This document shows, in pieces, positions 8,307 through 16,683 of a stretch of 64,000 bases of DNA. Made by a program: the position numbers and the translations under genes. The stretch is from Streptomyces spiroverticillatus (GTDB lineage Bacteria > Actinomycetota > Actinomycetes > Streptomycetales > Streptomycetaceae): NCBI GenBank assembly GCA_014650415.1, contig BMUX01000013.1, forward strand, positions 124,001-188,000, given 5' to 3'. Below the pieces are notes generated by a model. The model did not search any database. It was given only the letters and a program-made list of their open reading frames with translations, and was not told the DNA's origin. The stretch's first letter is position 1. Every line of letters starts with the position of its first letter.

Positions 8307-9017
8307 TCAGCGCCTCAGCCGGGGGAACTTCCGCCCCTGCGCCGCCTGTTCGGCCTTCACGTCGGCCGCGTAGCGGTCCACGTACTCCTGGCCGGACAGC
8401 GCCAGGATCGCGTAGATGATCTCGTCGGTGACGGCCCGCAGCGCGGTCTTCTCGTCCTCCATCCCGGCGTACCGGGAGAAGTCCAGCGGCTCCCCGAACC
8501 GGATCGTCACCCGCTTCACCTTGGGGATCTTCCGCCCGGGCGGCTGGATCTCGAAGGTCCCCACCATCGCGCACGGCACCACGGGCACCCCTGCCCGGAT
8601 CGCCATCACCGCGACCCCGACCTTCCCCTTGTACAGCCGCCCGTCGTGCGACCGGGTCCCCTCGGGATAGATCCCGAGCAACTCGCCCTTCCCCAGCACC
8701 CCGAGCCCCTCCCGCACCGCCGCCTTCCCGGCCTCCTTGCCCGACCGGTCCACCGGGATCTGCCCCGCACTGCGGAAGAACGCCGCGGTCAGCCGCCCCT
8801 TCACGCCGGGCCCGGTGAAGTACTCGGCCTTGGCGAGGAAGGTGATCCGCCGCTTCAGCACGGCAGGCATCAGGAAGTGGTCCGAGAACGACAGATGATT
8901 CCCGGCGACGATCGCCGCCCCGTCCTCGGGGACGTGCTCCAGCCCTTCGATCCTCGGCCGGAAGAGAATCCTCAACAGCGGGCCGAGAAGAACGTACTTC
9001 AGGACGTAGTAGAACAC
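8307..9017 (-). CDS. 1-acyl-sn-glycerol-3-phosphate acyltransferase (PlsC family)
   Basis: Acyltransferase of phospholipid synthesis at the inner face of the membrane. The HX4D motif is NHLSFSDHF; further blocks are FFRSAGQIPVDR, GIYPEGTRS and VPVVPCAMVG. The hydrophobic N-terminus YYVLKYVLLGPLLRILF is a membrane anchor. I prefer the GTG at 9017 (236 residues), with GGGAG about 9 nt upstream; in-frame ATGs at 9038 and 9050 lie before that site. The C-terminus is basic. Several PlsC paralogues are normal in Streptomyces, so the acyl acceptor is not certain. Confidence 0.9.
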   Translation of the reverse strand: MFYYVLKYVLLGPLLRILFRPRIEGLEHVPEDGAAIVAGNHLSFSDHFLMPAVLKRRITFLAKAEYFTGPGVKGRLTAAFFRSAGQIPVDRSGKEAGKAAVREGLGVLGKGELLGIYPEGTRSHDGRLYKGKVGVAVMAIRAGVPVVPCAMVGTFEIQPPGRKIPKVKRVTIRFGEPLDFSRYAGMEDEKTALRAVTDEIIYAILALSGQEYVDRYAADVKAEQAAQGRKFPRLRR

Positions 9018-9137
9018 CCTGTGTCTCCCTACTGTCATGGACACTGTCATGGACGCCGCGAGGACCGGGTTTCTGCTGCCTGCCCCGCCTCTGGGAAGGT
9101 GAACCCCGCACAGAACAATTCATCGCGGAGGGAAAGC

Positions 9138-10976
9138 ATGAGCACCGAGACGCTGGAATTCCAGGCCGAGGCACGGCAGTTGCTGGAACTGATGGTGCAC
9201 TCGATCTACTCGAACAAGGACATCTTCCTGCGCGAGCTCGTCTCCAACGCCTCGGACGCCCTGGACAAGCGACGCCTGGCCGGGCTCCAGGACGAGGCGC
9301 TCTGGGCGGACGACCTGCACATCGAGATCGAGGCCGACAGCCAGGCCCGCACGCTGACCGTGCGCGACAACGGCATCGGCATGACCCGTGACGAGGTGGT
9401 GGGGCTGATCGGCACCATCGCCAGGTCCGGCACGGCCGAGATGCTGCGAAAGTTGAAGGCCGACAAGGAGAGCAAGGAGTCAGCCGAGCTGATCGGCCAG
9501 TTCGGCGTCGGCTTCTACTCCGTGTTCATGGTCTCCGACCGGACCACCCTGATCACCCGCAAGGCCGGCGAGACGACGGGCGTGCGCTGGGAGTCGACCG
9601 GCGACGGCACGTACACGATCGAGACCGTCGAGGACGCCCCCGAGGGCACCTCGGTCTGTGTGCACCTGCGGCCCGCCGACGAGGAGGACGCGCTCCACGA
9701 CTACACCGACGAGCGCAAGATCCGCGAGATCGTCAAGCGGTACTCCGACTTCCTCTCCTTCCCGGTGCGCCTGGGCGAGGAGACCCTCAACTCCATGAAG
9801 GCGCTGTGGGCCCGCCCGCGCGCCGAGGTGAGCGACGAGGAGTACCACGAGTTCTACCGGCACATCAGCCACGACTGGACGGATCCGCTCGACATCGTCC
9901 AGATGCGGGCCGAGGGCACCTTCGAGTACGAGGCCCTGCTCTTCCTGCCCTCGCGCGCCCCGCACGACCTCTACCAGCGCGACGCCCGCCACGGCCTCCA
10001 GCTGTACGTCAAGCGCGTCTTCATCCTGGACGACAGCCGCGAACTCCTCCCCGACCACCTGCGCTTCGTCAAGGGCGTCGTCGACGCGGCCGACCTCTCG
10101 CTGAACATCTCCCGCGAGATCCTCCAGCAGGACCGGCACATCCAGCTGATCCGCCGCCGGCTGGCGAAGAAGATCCTGGCCTCGGTCAAGGACCTGATGA
10201 ACAAGAAGGAGGACCAGTACCGCACCTTCTGGCGGGAGTTCGGGCCCGTCGTCAAGGAAGGGCTCCTGGACCCGTCCGAGGACCACAAGGCGATCCTCGA
10301 CATCGCCTCCTTCGCCTCCACCGCGGGCGACGACCCCACCACCCTGGCCGACTACCTCGCCCGCCGGCCGGAGGGCCAGGACAAGATCTACTTCATGACC
10401 GGCGAGAGCCGCGCCCAGGTCGCCAACTCCCCGCACCTGGAGGCCTTCCGGGCCAAAGGCTACGAGGTGCTGCTGCTCACCGACCGGGTGGACGAGATCT
10501 GGGTCGAGACGGTACGGGAGTACGCGGGCACGGAGTTCCAGTCCGTCGCCCGGGGCGCGGTCGACCTGCCCACCGACGAGGAGCCGTCCGCCGAGCAGGC
10601 CGACGCCTACGCGCCCGTGCTGACCTGGCTGAACGAGACGCTGGACGACGTCCGGGACGTACGGCTGACGACCCGCCTCACGGACTCCCCGGCCTGCCTG
10701 GTCAGCGACAACGACGGGCTCACCCCGGCCCTGGAGAAGATGTACAAGGCGATGGGGCAGGAACTCCCGCCGGTCAAGCGCATCCTGGAGCTCAACCCGC
10801 AGCACCCGCTGGTCGACGGGCTGCGGGCCGCGCACGAGGCCAGGGCCGGGGACCCGGCGCTGGCCGAGACGGCGGAGCTGCTGTACGGCACGGCCCTGCT
10901 CGCGGAGGGCGGGGACCTGGCCGACCCGGCGCGCTTCGCGGCACTGCTCGCGGACAGGCTGAGCAAGACCCTCTGA
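9138..10976 (+). CDS. htpG: molecular chaperone HtpG (Hsp90)
   Basis: Cytosolic Hsp90 chaperone, 612 residues. The N-terminal GHKL ATPase shows IFLRELVSNASDALDK, the DNGIGM motif and GQFGVGFYSVFMV. The middle domain has the catalytic Arg loop and LNISREILQQD; the C-terminal dimerisation domain is complete. A good GGAGGGAAAGC site precedes ATG 9138. The stop TGA (10974-10976) lies inside a 14-bp tandem repeat. It is divergent from plsC. Confidence 0.96.
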   Translation: MSTETLEFQAEARQLLELMVHSIYSNKDIFLRELVSNASDALDKRRLAGLQDEALWADDLHIEIEADSQARTLTVRDNGIGMTRDEVVGLIGTIARSGTAEMLRKLKADKESKESAELIGQFGVGFYSVFMVSDRTTLITRKAGETTGVRWESTGDGTYTIETVEDAPEGTSVCVHLRPADEEDALHDYTDERKIREIVKRYSDFLSFPVRLGEETLNSMKALWARPRAEVSDEEYHEFYRHISHDWTDPLDIVQMRAEGTFEYEALLFLPSRAPHDLYQRDARHGLQLYVKRVFILDDSRELLPDHLRFVKGVVDAADLSLNISREILQQDRHIQLIRRRLAKKILASVKDLMNKKEDQYRTFWREFGPVVKEGLLDPSEDHKAILDIASFASTAGDDPTTLADYLARRPEGQDKIYFMTGESRAQVANSPHLEAFRAKGYEVLLLTDRVDEIWVETVREYAGTEFQSVARGAVDLPTDEEPSAEQADAYAPVLTWLNETLDDVRDVRLTTRLTDSPACLVSDNDGLTPALEKMYKAMGQELPPVKRILELNPQHPLVDGLRAAHEARAGDPALAETAELLYGTALLAEGGDLADPARFAALLADRLSKTL

Positions 10977-11023
10977 GCAAGGCCCTCTGAGCAAGACCCT
11001 CTGAGCAAGGCCCTCTGAGCAAG
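10961..11023 (+). repeat. 14-bp tandem repeat, 4.5 copies, at the end of htpG
   Basis: Units at 10961, 10975, 10989 and 11003 read GAGCAAGACCCTCT or GAGCAAGGCCCTCT alternately, followed by a partial GAGCAAG, so the array is also a duplicated 28-mer. The first unit encodes the last residues and the stop codon of HtpG; the rest extend into the intergenic space. Copy number could vary without changing the protein, because the stop is in the first copy. Confidence 0.95.
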
Positions 11024-11036
11024 TCGCCGTGATGCA

Positions 11037-11075
11037 GGGCCCGTTGACCGCCGTTGTCCGGCGGGCAACGGGCCC
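11037..11075 (+). terminator. bidirectional hairpin between htpG and the PPTase gene
   Basis: Outer stem GGGCCCGTTG (11037-11046) with CAACGGGCCC (11066-11075), plus an inner CCGCC/GGCGG stem. It lies between two convergent genes. Confidence 0.8.
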
Positions 11076-11084
11076 CCGCAGCGC

Positions 11085-11762
11085 TCAGCCGTGCGGGACC
11101 ACGACCGCAGTGAGGACCAGCCCCTCGCGGACGGTCCACCGCCCCTCGAACTGCCCGAGCCTGCGCCCCCCGACGACCGGCCCCGGCACCAGGAGCCGTG
11201 CGCGGAGGCTGCCCCGGTCCGCTGCCCCGGGATCGGGGCGGAGCTCGATGTCCGCCTCCTCGAAGTCCAGCCACGTGCCGGTCAGCGGGAACCAGGCCTT
11301 GTAGACCGACTCCTTGGCGCTGAACAGCAACCGGTCCCAGGGGACGCCCGGCCGCCCCGCGGCGAGCGCCGCCAGGCGGTCCCGCTCGGCGGGCAGCGAC
11401 ACGGCGGGCAGGATCTTGTCCGGGAGCGGGCCGTGGGGTTCCGCGTCGATGCCGAGCGAGGCCAGGTCGGCGGTACGGGCGAGGGCGGCCGCCCGGTAGC
11501 CGTCGCAGTGCGTCATGCTGCCCAGCAGGCCGTCGGGCCAGCGCGGGGCGCCGCGCTCGCCCGGCAGCACGGGCTGCGGGGCGTGCCCCAGCTTCTCCAT
11601 GGCCCGGCGGGCGCAGCTGCGTACGGCCGCGAACTCATGGCGGCGCTTGACCACCGCCGACGCCACCACCGGCTCCTCCTCCGGGAACAGCTCGGCGAGG
11701 TCGTCCGCACCCTCCCGGCTCTCCACGGCCACCACCGCGGCGGGCAGCAGCTCCTCGATCAC
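11085..11762 (-). CDS. Sfp-type 4'-phosphopantetheinyl transferase
   Basis: Transfers phosphopantetheine from CoA to carrier-protein domains, which polyketide and non-ribosomal peptide synthases and some siderophore systems need. The 225 residues contain the magnesium-binding LGIDAEPHG motif and FSAKESVYKAWFPLTG, the (W/F)SxKE(S/A)xxK signature. A VVKRRHEFAAVRSCARRAM segment is typical of the EntD/Sfp-like actinobacterial group. The GTG at 11760-11762 overlaps the stop of the phosphoesterase gene (GTGA), so the two are coupled. No synthase cluster is nearby, suggesting a housekeeping, broadly acting enzyme. Confidence 0.92.
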   Translation of the reverse strand: MIEELLPAAVVAVESREGADDLAELFPEEEPVVASAVVKRRHEFAAVRSCARRAMEKLGHAPQPVLPGERGAPRWPDGLLGSMTHCDGYRAAALARTADLASLGIDAEPHGPLPDKILPAVSLPAERDRLAALAAGRPGVPWDRLLFSAKESVYKAWFPLTGTWLDFEEADIELRPDPGAADRGSLRARLLVPGPVVGGRRLGQFEGRWTVREGLVLTAVVVPHG

Positions 11763-12622
11763 CGCTCCGCCCCTTCCTCGCGCGCGTCGGCGGGAAGGAT
11801 GCGGCGCAGCGCGCCGGGCGGTGCCTGCCGGGTGCGCCACTCCCGGGGGTAGCCCACCGACACCTCTTCGAAGCGGACCCCTTCGTGCCAGGTGGTCCTG
11901 GGGATGTGGAGATGGCCGTAGACCATGGCGGCCACCCGGAAGCGCCGGTGCCAGTCGGCGGTCAGCCGGGTCCCGCACCACATGGCGAACTCGGGGTGCC
12001 ACAGCACGTCCATGGGGTGGCGGTCCAGCGGGTAGTGGTTGACGAGCACGGTCGGCAGGTCCTCGGGCAGCTCCGCGAGCCGCCGTTCCGTCCGGGCCAC
12101 CCGGTCGCGGCACCAGGCCTCACGGCTGGGGTGGGGGTCGGGGTGCAGCAGGTGCTCGTCGTTGCAGACGATGCCCGTCCCGTTCGCGTACGCGAGGCCC
12201 TGCTCCTTGGTGGTGCAGCCGGCGGGCAGGAAGCTGTAGTCGTACAGCAGGAACAGCGGGGCGACGGCGACCGGCCCGCCGGGGCCCTCCCAGAGCGGGT
12301 ACGGGTCCTCGGGCGTCACCACGCCCAGGTCGCGGCACATCTCCACCAGGTGCTCGTAGCGGGCGACGCCCCGGAGGGTGACGGTGTCGCGGGGGTGGGT
12401 CCACAGTTCGTGATTGCCGGGGGCCCAGAGCACCTTGCGGAAGCGGCTCGCCAGGGTCTTGAGGGCCCAGCGGACGTCGTCCACCGTCTCGGCGACGTCA
12501 CCGGCGACCAGCAGCCAGTCGTCGTCGGAGCCGGGCGTCATTCTCTCCACCAGGGCACGGTTCTCGGCGTAGCCGATGTGCAGGTCGCTGATGGCCAGCA
12601 GCTGCCCCGACGCGTTCGCCAC
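11759..12622 (-). CDS. metallophosphoesterase coupled to the PPTase
   Basis: Calcineurin-like phosphoesterase, 287 residues. Two-metal motifs in order: ISDLHIG, LVAGDVAE, APGNHELW, LVNHYPLDRHP and YGHLHIPR. I chose the GTG at 12620-12622, 5 nt after GAGGGGGG; the longer frame adds a hydrophobic stretch with no ribosome site. Its stop overlaps the PPTase start. A phosphoesterase next to a PPTase is a recurring Streptomyces arrangement; a role on phosphopantetheine compounds is possible but not shown. Substrate unknown. Confidence 0.87.
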   Translation of the reverse strand: MANASGQLLAISDLHIGYAENRALVERMTPGSDDDWLLVAGDVAETVDDVRWALKTLASRFRKVLWAPGNHELWTHPRDTVTLRGVARYEHLVEMCRDLGVVTPEDPYPLWEGPGGPVAVAPLFLLYDYSFLPAGCTTKEQGLAYANGTGIVCNDEHLLHPDPHPSREAWCRDRVARTERRLAELPEDLPTVLVNHYPLDRHPMDVLWHPEFAMWCGTRLTADWHRRFRVAAMVYGHLHIPRTTWHEGVRFEEVSVGYPREWRTRQAPPGALRRILPADAREEGAER

Positions 12623-12766
12623 GGTGTCCCCCCTCGTTCGTACGCAGGTGATCGCCACCAAGAGAACACACCCGACGGAGCGCCGCAACGTGCCCAAGTG
12701 GTCCTGGGGGAGGGGAAGTTCAGGGAGGGGCGGGGACGCGGGCCGAGCCCGCGCCCCCTTTGGCTG

Positions 12767-14392
12767 TCAGAGCCCGGCGGCGCGGTGCGTCGGGGTGCCG
12801 TCGAGGACGGTCAGGAGCACGGGTACGTCGGCGAGTTCGGTGGCCGGGACCGTCAGCGGGTCGGCGGCGAGCACCGTCAGGTCGGCCCGGTGGCCGACGG
12901 CGAGCCGGCCCGCCACGTCCTCCTCGCCCGCCGCGTACGCCGCGTTGACGGTCATGCCGCGCAGTGCCTCCAGCGCGGTGAGCGCCTGCTCGGGGCCGTG
13001 CGGGTCCTGGGTGAGGTCGCGGGTGGGGCGGCGGTGGATCGCCCCCGCCATGACGCCCAGCGGCGGGAAGGGCGCGATCGGCCAGTCGGAGCCGAGGGCC
13101 ACGACCGCGCCGGAGTCGTGCAGGTCGCGGCAGCGCCAGGCGTGGGACGCGCGCGGCTCGCCCAGCCGGCGGGACCAGTTGTCGGTGTGGTCGGCGCGGG
13201 TGAAGTCGCAGCAGTGGGTGGGCTGCATGGAGGCCACGACGCCCAGTCCGGCGAAGCGGCGCAGGGTGTCGTCCGGGACGGTCTCGATGTGCTCGACCCG
13301 GTGCCGCGGCCCGGCCCCGTGCTCGGCCTGCGCCTTCTCGACGGCGTCCAGGACATGACGTACCGCCGCATCGCCGATGGCGTGGGTGGCCGTGGGGACG
13401 CCCGCCCGGTGCAGCTCGGCGACGATCCGGGTGTACTCCTCGGGGTCCGGCCAGAAGGCGTCCACGGACTCGCCGTGGCAGTCCGGCTGCTCCAGCCAGG
13501 CGGTGCCGTTGTCGATGGTCCCGTCCATGAAGATCTTGACGCCCGCGACCTCCCACAGGCGGCCGCCCGGACCCTGCCGCTCGATCAGGGCGCGCACGCC
13601 CTCCGCGTCGGTGCCGGGCTGGCACCAGGGGGCCACCCGCAGCCGCAGCGGCAGTTCGCCCGCCTCCGCCAGCTCGGCGATGAGCTCCAGGCTGTCGCCG
13701 TTGGCGTCCATGGCGTGGCCGCCGGTCAGCCCGGAGGCGGCCATGGCGCGCAGGGCCGCAGCGAGCCGGTCGCGGCGCTCCTCGCGGGTGGGCTGCGGGG
13801 CGACGCTCTCGACGAGTTCGCAGGCCGCCTCCTCCAGGAGCAGCCCGGTGGGCCGGCCGTCGGCGTCGCACACCACGTCGGCGGTGGCCTGGTCGAAGGT
13901 GCGGGGGCCGTCGACCCCGGCGAGCTCCAGCGCGCGACGGCTGGCCAGCGCCGAGTGCGCGTCGAAGAGCAGCAGGAACGCGGGGACATCACCCAGTACC
14001 GCGTCGAACGGGGTGGTCTCGACGGGGAGTTCACCGAAGACGTTGGGGTCCAGGCCCCAGGCGTGCAGCCACTCGCCGGGGGCCAGCTCGCGGACCGCGC
14101 CCGCGAGGGCCTCGCGGGTCTGCTCCAGGTCGGTGCAGCCCGACAGGTCCAGGCCGCTGGTGAGCTCGGCGCCGTGCACCGGGTGGATGTGGCCGTCGAC
14201 CAGGCCCGGCGTGACGACCGCACCCTTCAGGTCGATCACCGTGGTCCCGGCGTCCGCCAGCGCGCGGATCTCCGCGTCGTCGCCGAGGGCGGTGATGCGC
14301 CCGTCCGCCGCGGCCAGCGCGGTGTGCGGCAGGAAGCCGCCCGTCGCCGGGTCGAGCAGGCGGGCCGAGAGCAGGATGAGGGACGTGCGCAC
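12767..14392 (-). CDS. amidohydrolase (YtcJ-like, amidohydrolase_3)
   Basis: Cytosolic metal-dependent hydrolase, 541 residues. Visible are the GLVDGHIHPVHG motif, GVKIFMDGTIDNGTAW with the lysine region, HAIGDAAV, VEHIETV and the LGSDWPIAPF Asp block. This is the pattern of the YtcJ/N-substituted formamide deformylase-like group. CAAGGAG lies 6 nt before GTG 14392; the ATG at 14407 precedes it. It follows the tetR gene by 69 bp on the same strand, and an NCS1 permease is divergent, so this looks like a regulated uptake-and-hydrolysis unit for a nitrogenous, perhaps cyclic amide, compound. Substrate unknown. Confidence 0.88.
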   Translation of the reverse strand: MRTSLILLSARLLDPATGGFLPHTALAAADGRITALGDDAEIRALADAGTTVIDLKGAVVTPGLVDGHIHPVHGAELTSGLDLSGCTDLEQTREALAGAVRELAPGEWLHAWGLDPNVFGELPVETTPFDAVLGDVPAFLLLFDAHSALASRRALELAGVDGPRTFDQATADVVCDADGRPTGLLLEEAACELVESVAPQPTREERRDRLAAALRAMAASGLTGGHAMDANGDSLELIAELAEAGELPLRLRVAPWCQPGTDAEGVRALIERQGPGGRLWEVAGVKIFMDGTIDNGTAWLEQPDCHGESVDAFWPDPEEYTRIVAELHRAGVPTATHAIGDAAVRHVLDAVEKAQAEHGAGPRHRVEHIETVPDDTLRRFAGLGVVASMQPTHCCDFTRADHTDNWSRRLGEPRASHAWRCRDLHDSGAVVALGSDWPIAPFPPLGVMAGAIHRRPTRDLTQDPHGPEQALTALEALRGMTVNAAYAAGEEDVAGRLAVGHRADLTVLAADPLTVPATELADVPVLLTVLDGTPTHRAAGL

Positions 14393-14461
14393 GAAGGCTC
14401 CTTGCAAGGCGGTCGGTTCAGGGGGGAAGCGTGAGGGGGGGGATGCCCCGGGCGGCGGCGG

Positions 14462-15118
14462 TCAGTCAGCGGTGTCCGTGTTGGTGTTGGTGTCCGACAG
14501 CGTGCCGAACGGCAGGCCGAGCACGCGCTCCGCGGTCGTCAGCGGCAGCCGCCTGATCTCTGGCGGATCGTTGTCCAGCGAGGTGCCGTTGACGAGCATG
14601 CCCAGGCCGTCGAGCACGACCATGATCTGGATGGACGACACCAGCGGGTCCTCGGTGCGGAACTCGCCGAGTTCGACGCCCTCGCGGACCAGCGCCAGCA
14701 GCCGGTCGCGCCAGGCGTTCTCCTGCTCGGCGACCCGCTCGCGCAGGGCGGGACGGTAGCGGCTGAGGTGGCGGGCGTTCAGCCAGAGGCGGCTGATGTC
14801 GTCGTACGCCTCCCCGGTCGTCAGTCTCAGGAAGCGGGCCAGGTGCTCGGTCGGGGTCGAATCCGCCCGGTCGGCGGGCAGCAGCTCTTCGATTTCCGCA
14901 TCGGCGGCGCTGCCGTACGCCTCCGCCACCAAATCCTCCACCGCCGGGAAGTAATGGCTGATCAGACCCGGTCGCACGGACAACTCGTCCGCGATCCGGC
15001 GCAGCGTGATCCGCTCCAGTCCTTCGGCCAGAGCAACCACAGAGGCCGCCGCAACGATTTCCGCACGTCTGGACGCGGGAGATTTGCGGATTCGCTTGTT
15101 CTCGATGCTTGACGGCAT
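14462..15118 (-). CDS. TetR-family regulator of the amidohydrolase/permease locus
   Basis: 218 residues. The N-terminal HTH runs through EIVAAASVVALAEGLERITL and RRIADELSVRPGLISHYFP, followed by a helical C-terminal ligand domain. It ends with a Thr/Asp/Asn-rich tail (SDTNTNTDTAD). The ATG is at 15116-15118. It is divergent from the permease, with 69 bp between starts, and co-directional with the amidohydrolase. By position it should control both; ligand unknown. Confidence 0.9.
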   Translation of the reverse strand: MPSSIENKRIRKSPASRRAEIVAAASVVALAEGLERITLRRIADELSVRPGLISHYFPAVEDLVAEAYGSAADAEIEELLPADRADSTPTEHLARFLRLTTGEAYDDISRLWLNARHLSRYRPALRERVAEQENAWRDRLLALVREGVELGEFRTEDPLVSSIQIMVVLDGLGMLVNGTSLDNDPPEIRRLPLTTAERVLGLPFGTLSDTNTNTDTAD

Positions 15119-15187
15119 GGAATCGATGCTATTGAGTGTGCGACCAACAAGCAAGCAGTGGGTGAACAGCACACTGGAGGGTCCCTG

Positions 15188-16636
15188 ATGGCGTCCACGA
15201 TTCCCGACCCGCAACCCGGCGTCAGCGCCGACGACTCGGAGGAGCCGCCATCCTCCGAGCGGGCGGTACGCGTCGAGGCCCACGGCATCGACCACATCCC
15301 CGACCGGGAACGCCACGGCCACCCCCGGCAGCTCTTCTCCGTCTGGGCCGCCGCCAACGTCACCTTCCTCGCCCTGGTGACCGGCGGCTCCCTGATCCTC
15401 ATGGGCCTCACCCTCGGACAGGCACTCGCCGCGATCGTGATCGGCAACCTGTTCTGGCTGCTCACCGGCCTGCTCGCGATATCCGGCCCGTCGGCGGGCA
15501 CCCCGAGCGAGGTCATCACGCGGGCGATGTACGGAGTCCTCGGCAACCGCGTGAACAACGCGATCGTCGGCTGGCTGATCTCCGTCTGCTACTTCGCCAT
15601 CAACCTGGCCGCCGCCGCGTCCGCCGCCTTCGCCCTGGTCGAGATGACGGGCATCACCGCGAACACCTTCGTCAAGGTCGTCGTGGTGATCGTCGTCGCC
15701 TCCCTCACCCTGACCATCGGGGTCTACGGGCACGGCCTGATCATGAAGCTGTACCTGCCGATCACCCTCGCCCTGAGCGCCGTCTTCGCCGTCGTCGCGG
15801 TCGCCGTGTTCCAGCACGCCGACTTCGGTTACGCACCCGCCGAAAAGCTCACCGGCACCCCGCTGTGGGCCACGCTGATCGGCGGCGTCGCGCTGATGGC
15901 GGCCGCCCCGCTCTCGTACACCACCAGCGCCGACTTCTCCCGCTACCTTCCCCGCACGACCTCCCCGAAAGCGGTCCTCGGCTGGACCGCCCTCGGCGGC
16001 TTCCTGCCCAGCGTCTTCGTCTGCACTCTGGGCGCCCTCGCCGCGACCGCCGTGGACATGACGGACCCGCAGGCGGGACTGCGCAAGCTGCTGCCCGGCT
16101 GGTTCGGACCGGTCCTGCTGCTCGCCCTGGTCCTCGGCACCATCGCCATCAACGCCCTCACCTCCTACAGTGCGGGCCTCGCGCTCCAGGCCGTCGGCGT
16201 CAGCATCCGCCGCTCCCGCAGCGTCATCGTCGACGGCGTGGTGGCCGTCGCCCTCACCCTGTACGGGCTGTTCACCGCCGGCTTCCTGGACACCGTCAAC
16301 AGCATGCTGGAGGTCACCGTCGCCATCGTCGGCCCGGCCATGGCCGTCTACGCCACCGACATCATCCTGCGCCGCAACCGCTACGACGGCCGCGCCCTGA
16401 TGGACGAATCACCCCAGGGCCCCTACTGGTTCACCGGCGGCTTCAACCCGGCCGGCACCGTGGCCCTGGTCTGCGGCGTCGCCGTGGCCGCCCTGTGCGT
16501 CAACAACGTCTACACCGGCCCGATCGCCACCGCCCTGGGCGGCATCGACCTCGCCCTGCCCGCCGGCCTCGTCGTCTCCGCGCTGCTGTACGCGGTCCTG
16601 GCGCGCGGCCTCAGGAAGCAGACCGCGACCTCCTGA
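15188..16636 (+). CDS. NCS1-family purine/cytosine-type permease
   Basis: Membrane transporter of 482 residues with about 12 hydrophobic segments after a ~55-residue polar N-terminus. The NCS1/CodB pattern is seen in GHPRQLFSVWAAANVTFLAL, the ISGPSAGTPSEVITRAMYGV segment and YTTSADFSRYLP. GGAGGG sits 6 nt before ATG 15188. Divergent from tetR and the amidohydrolase, it probably imports the substrate of that enzyme (a nucleobase, hydantoin or related heterocycle). The solute cannot be told from sequence. Confidence 0.9.
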   Translation: MASTIPDPQPGVSADDSEEPPSSERAVRVEAHGIDHIPDRERHGHPRQLFSVWAAANVTFLALVTGGSLILMGLTLGQALAAIVIGNLFWLLTGLLAISGPSAGTPSEVITRAMYGVLGNRVNNAIVGWLISVCYFAINLAAAASAAFALVEMTGITANTFVKVVVVIVVASLTLTIGVYGHGLIMKLYLPITLALSAVFAVVAVAVFQHADFGYAPAEKLTGTPLWATLIGGVALMAAAPLSYTTSADFSRYLPRTTSPKAVLGWTALGGFLPSVFVCTLGALAATAVDMTDPQAGLRKLLPGWFGPVLLLALVLGTIAINALTSYSAGLALQAVGVSIRRSRSVIVDGVVAVALTLYGLFTAGFLDTVNSMLEVTVAIVGPAMAVYATDIILRRNRYDGRALMDESPQGPYWFTGGFNPAGTVALVCGVAVAALCVNNVYTGPIATALGGIDLALPAGLVVSALLYAVLARGLRKQTATS

Positions 16637-16646
16637 CCCACGCCCT

Positions 16647-16677
16647 GCCCGGGACGGAGCGCGACCCCGTCCCGGGC
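16647..16677 (+). terminator. hairpin between the permease and YdcF-like genes
   Basis: GCCCGGGACGG (16647-16657) pairs perfectly with CCGTCCCGGGC (16667-16677) over a 9-nt loop, between convergent genes. Confidence 0.8.
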
Positions 16678-16683
16678 CTGCGC

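Noticed and set aside
10961..11023. CRISPR-like array at the end of htpG
   Set aside because: Repeats are adjacent 14-mers with no spacers, so this is a simple tandem repeat.
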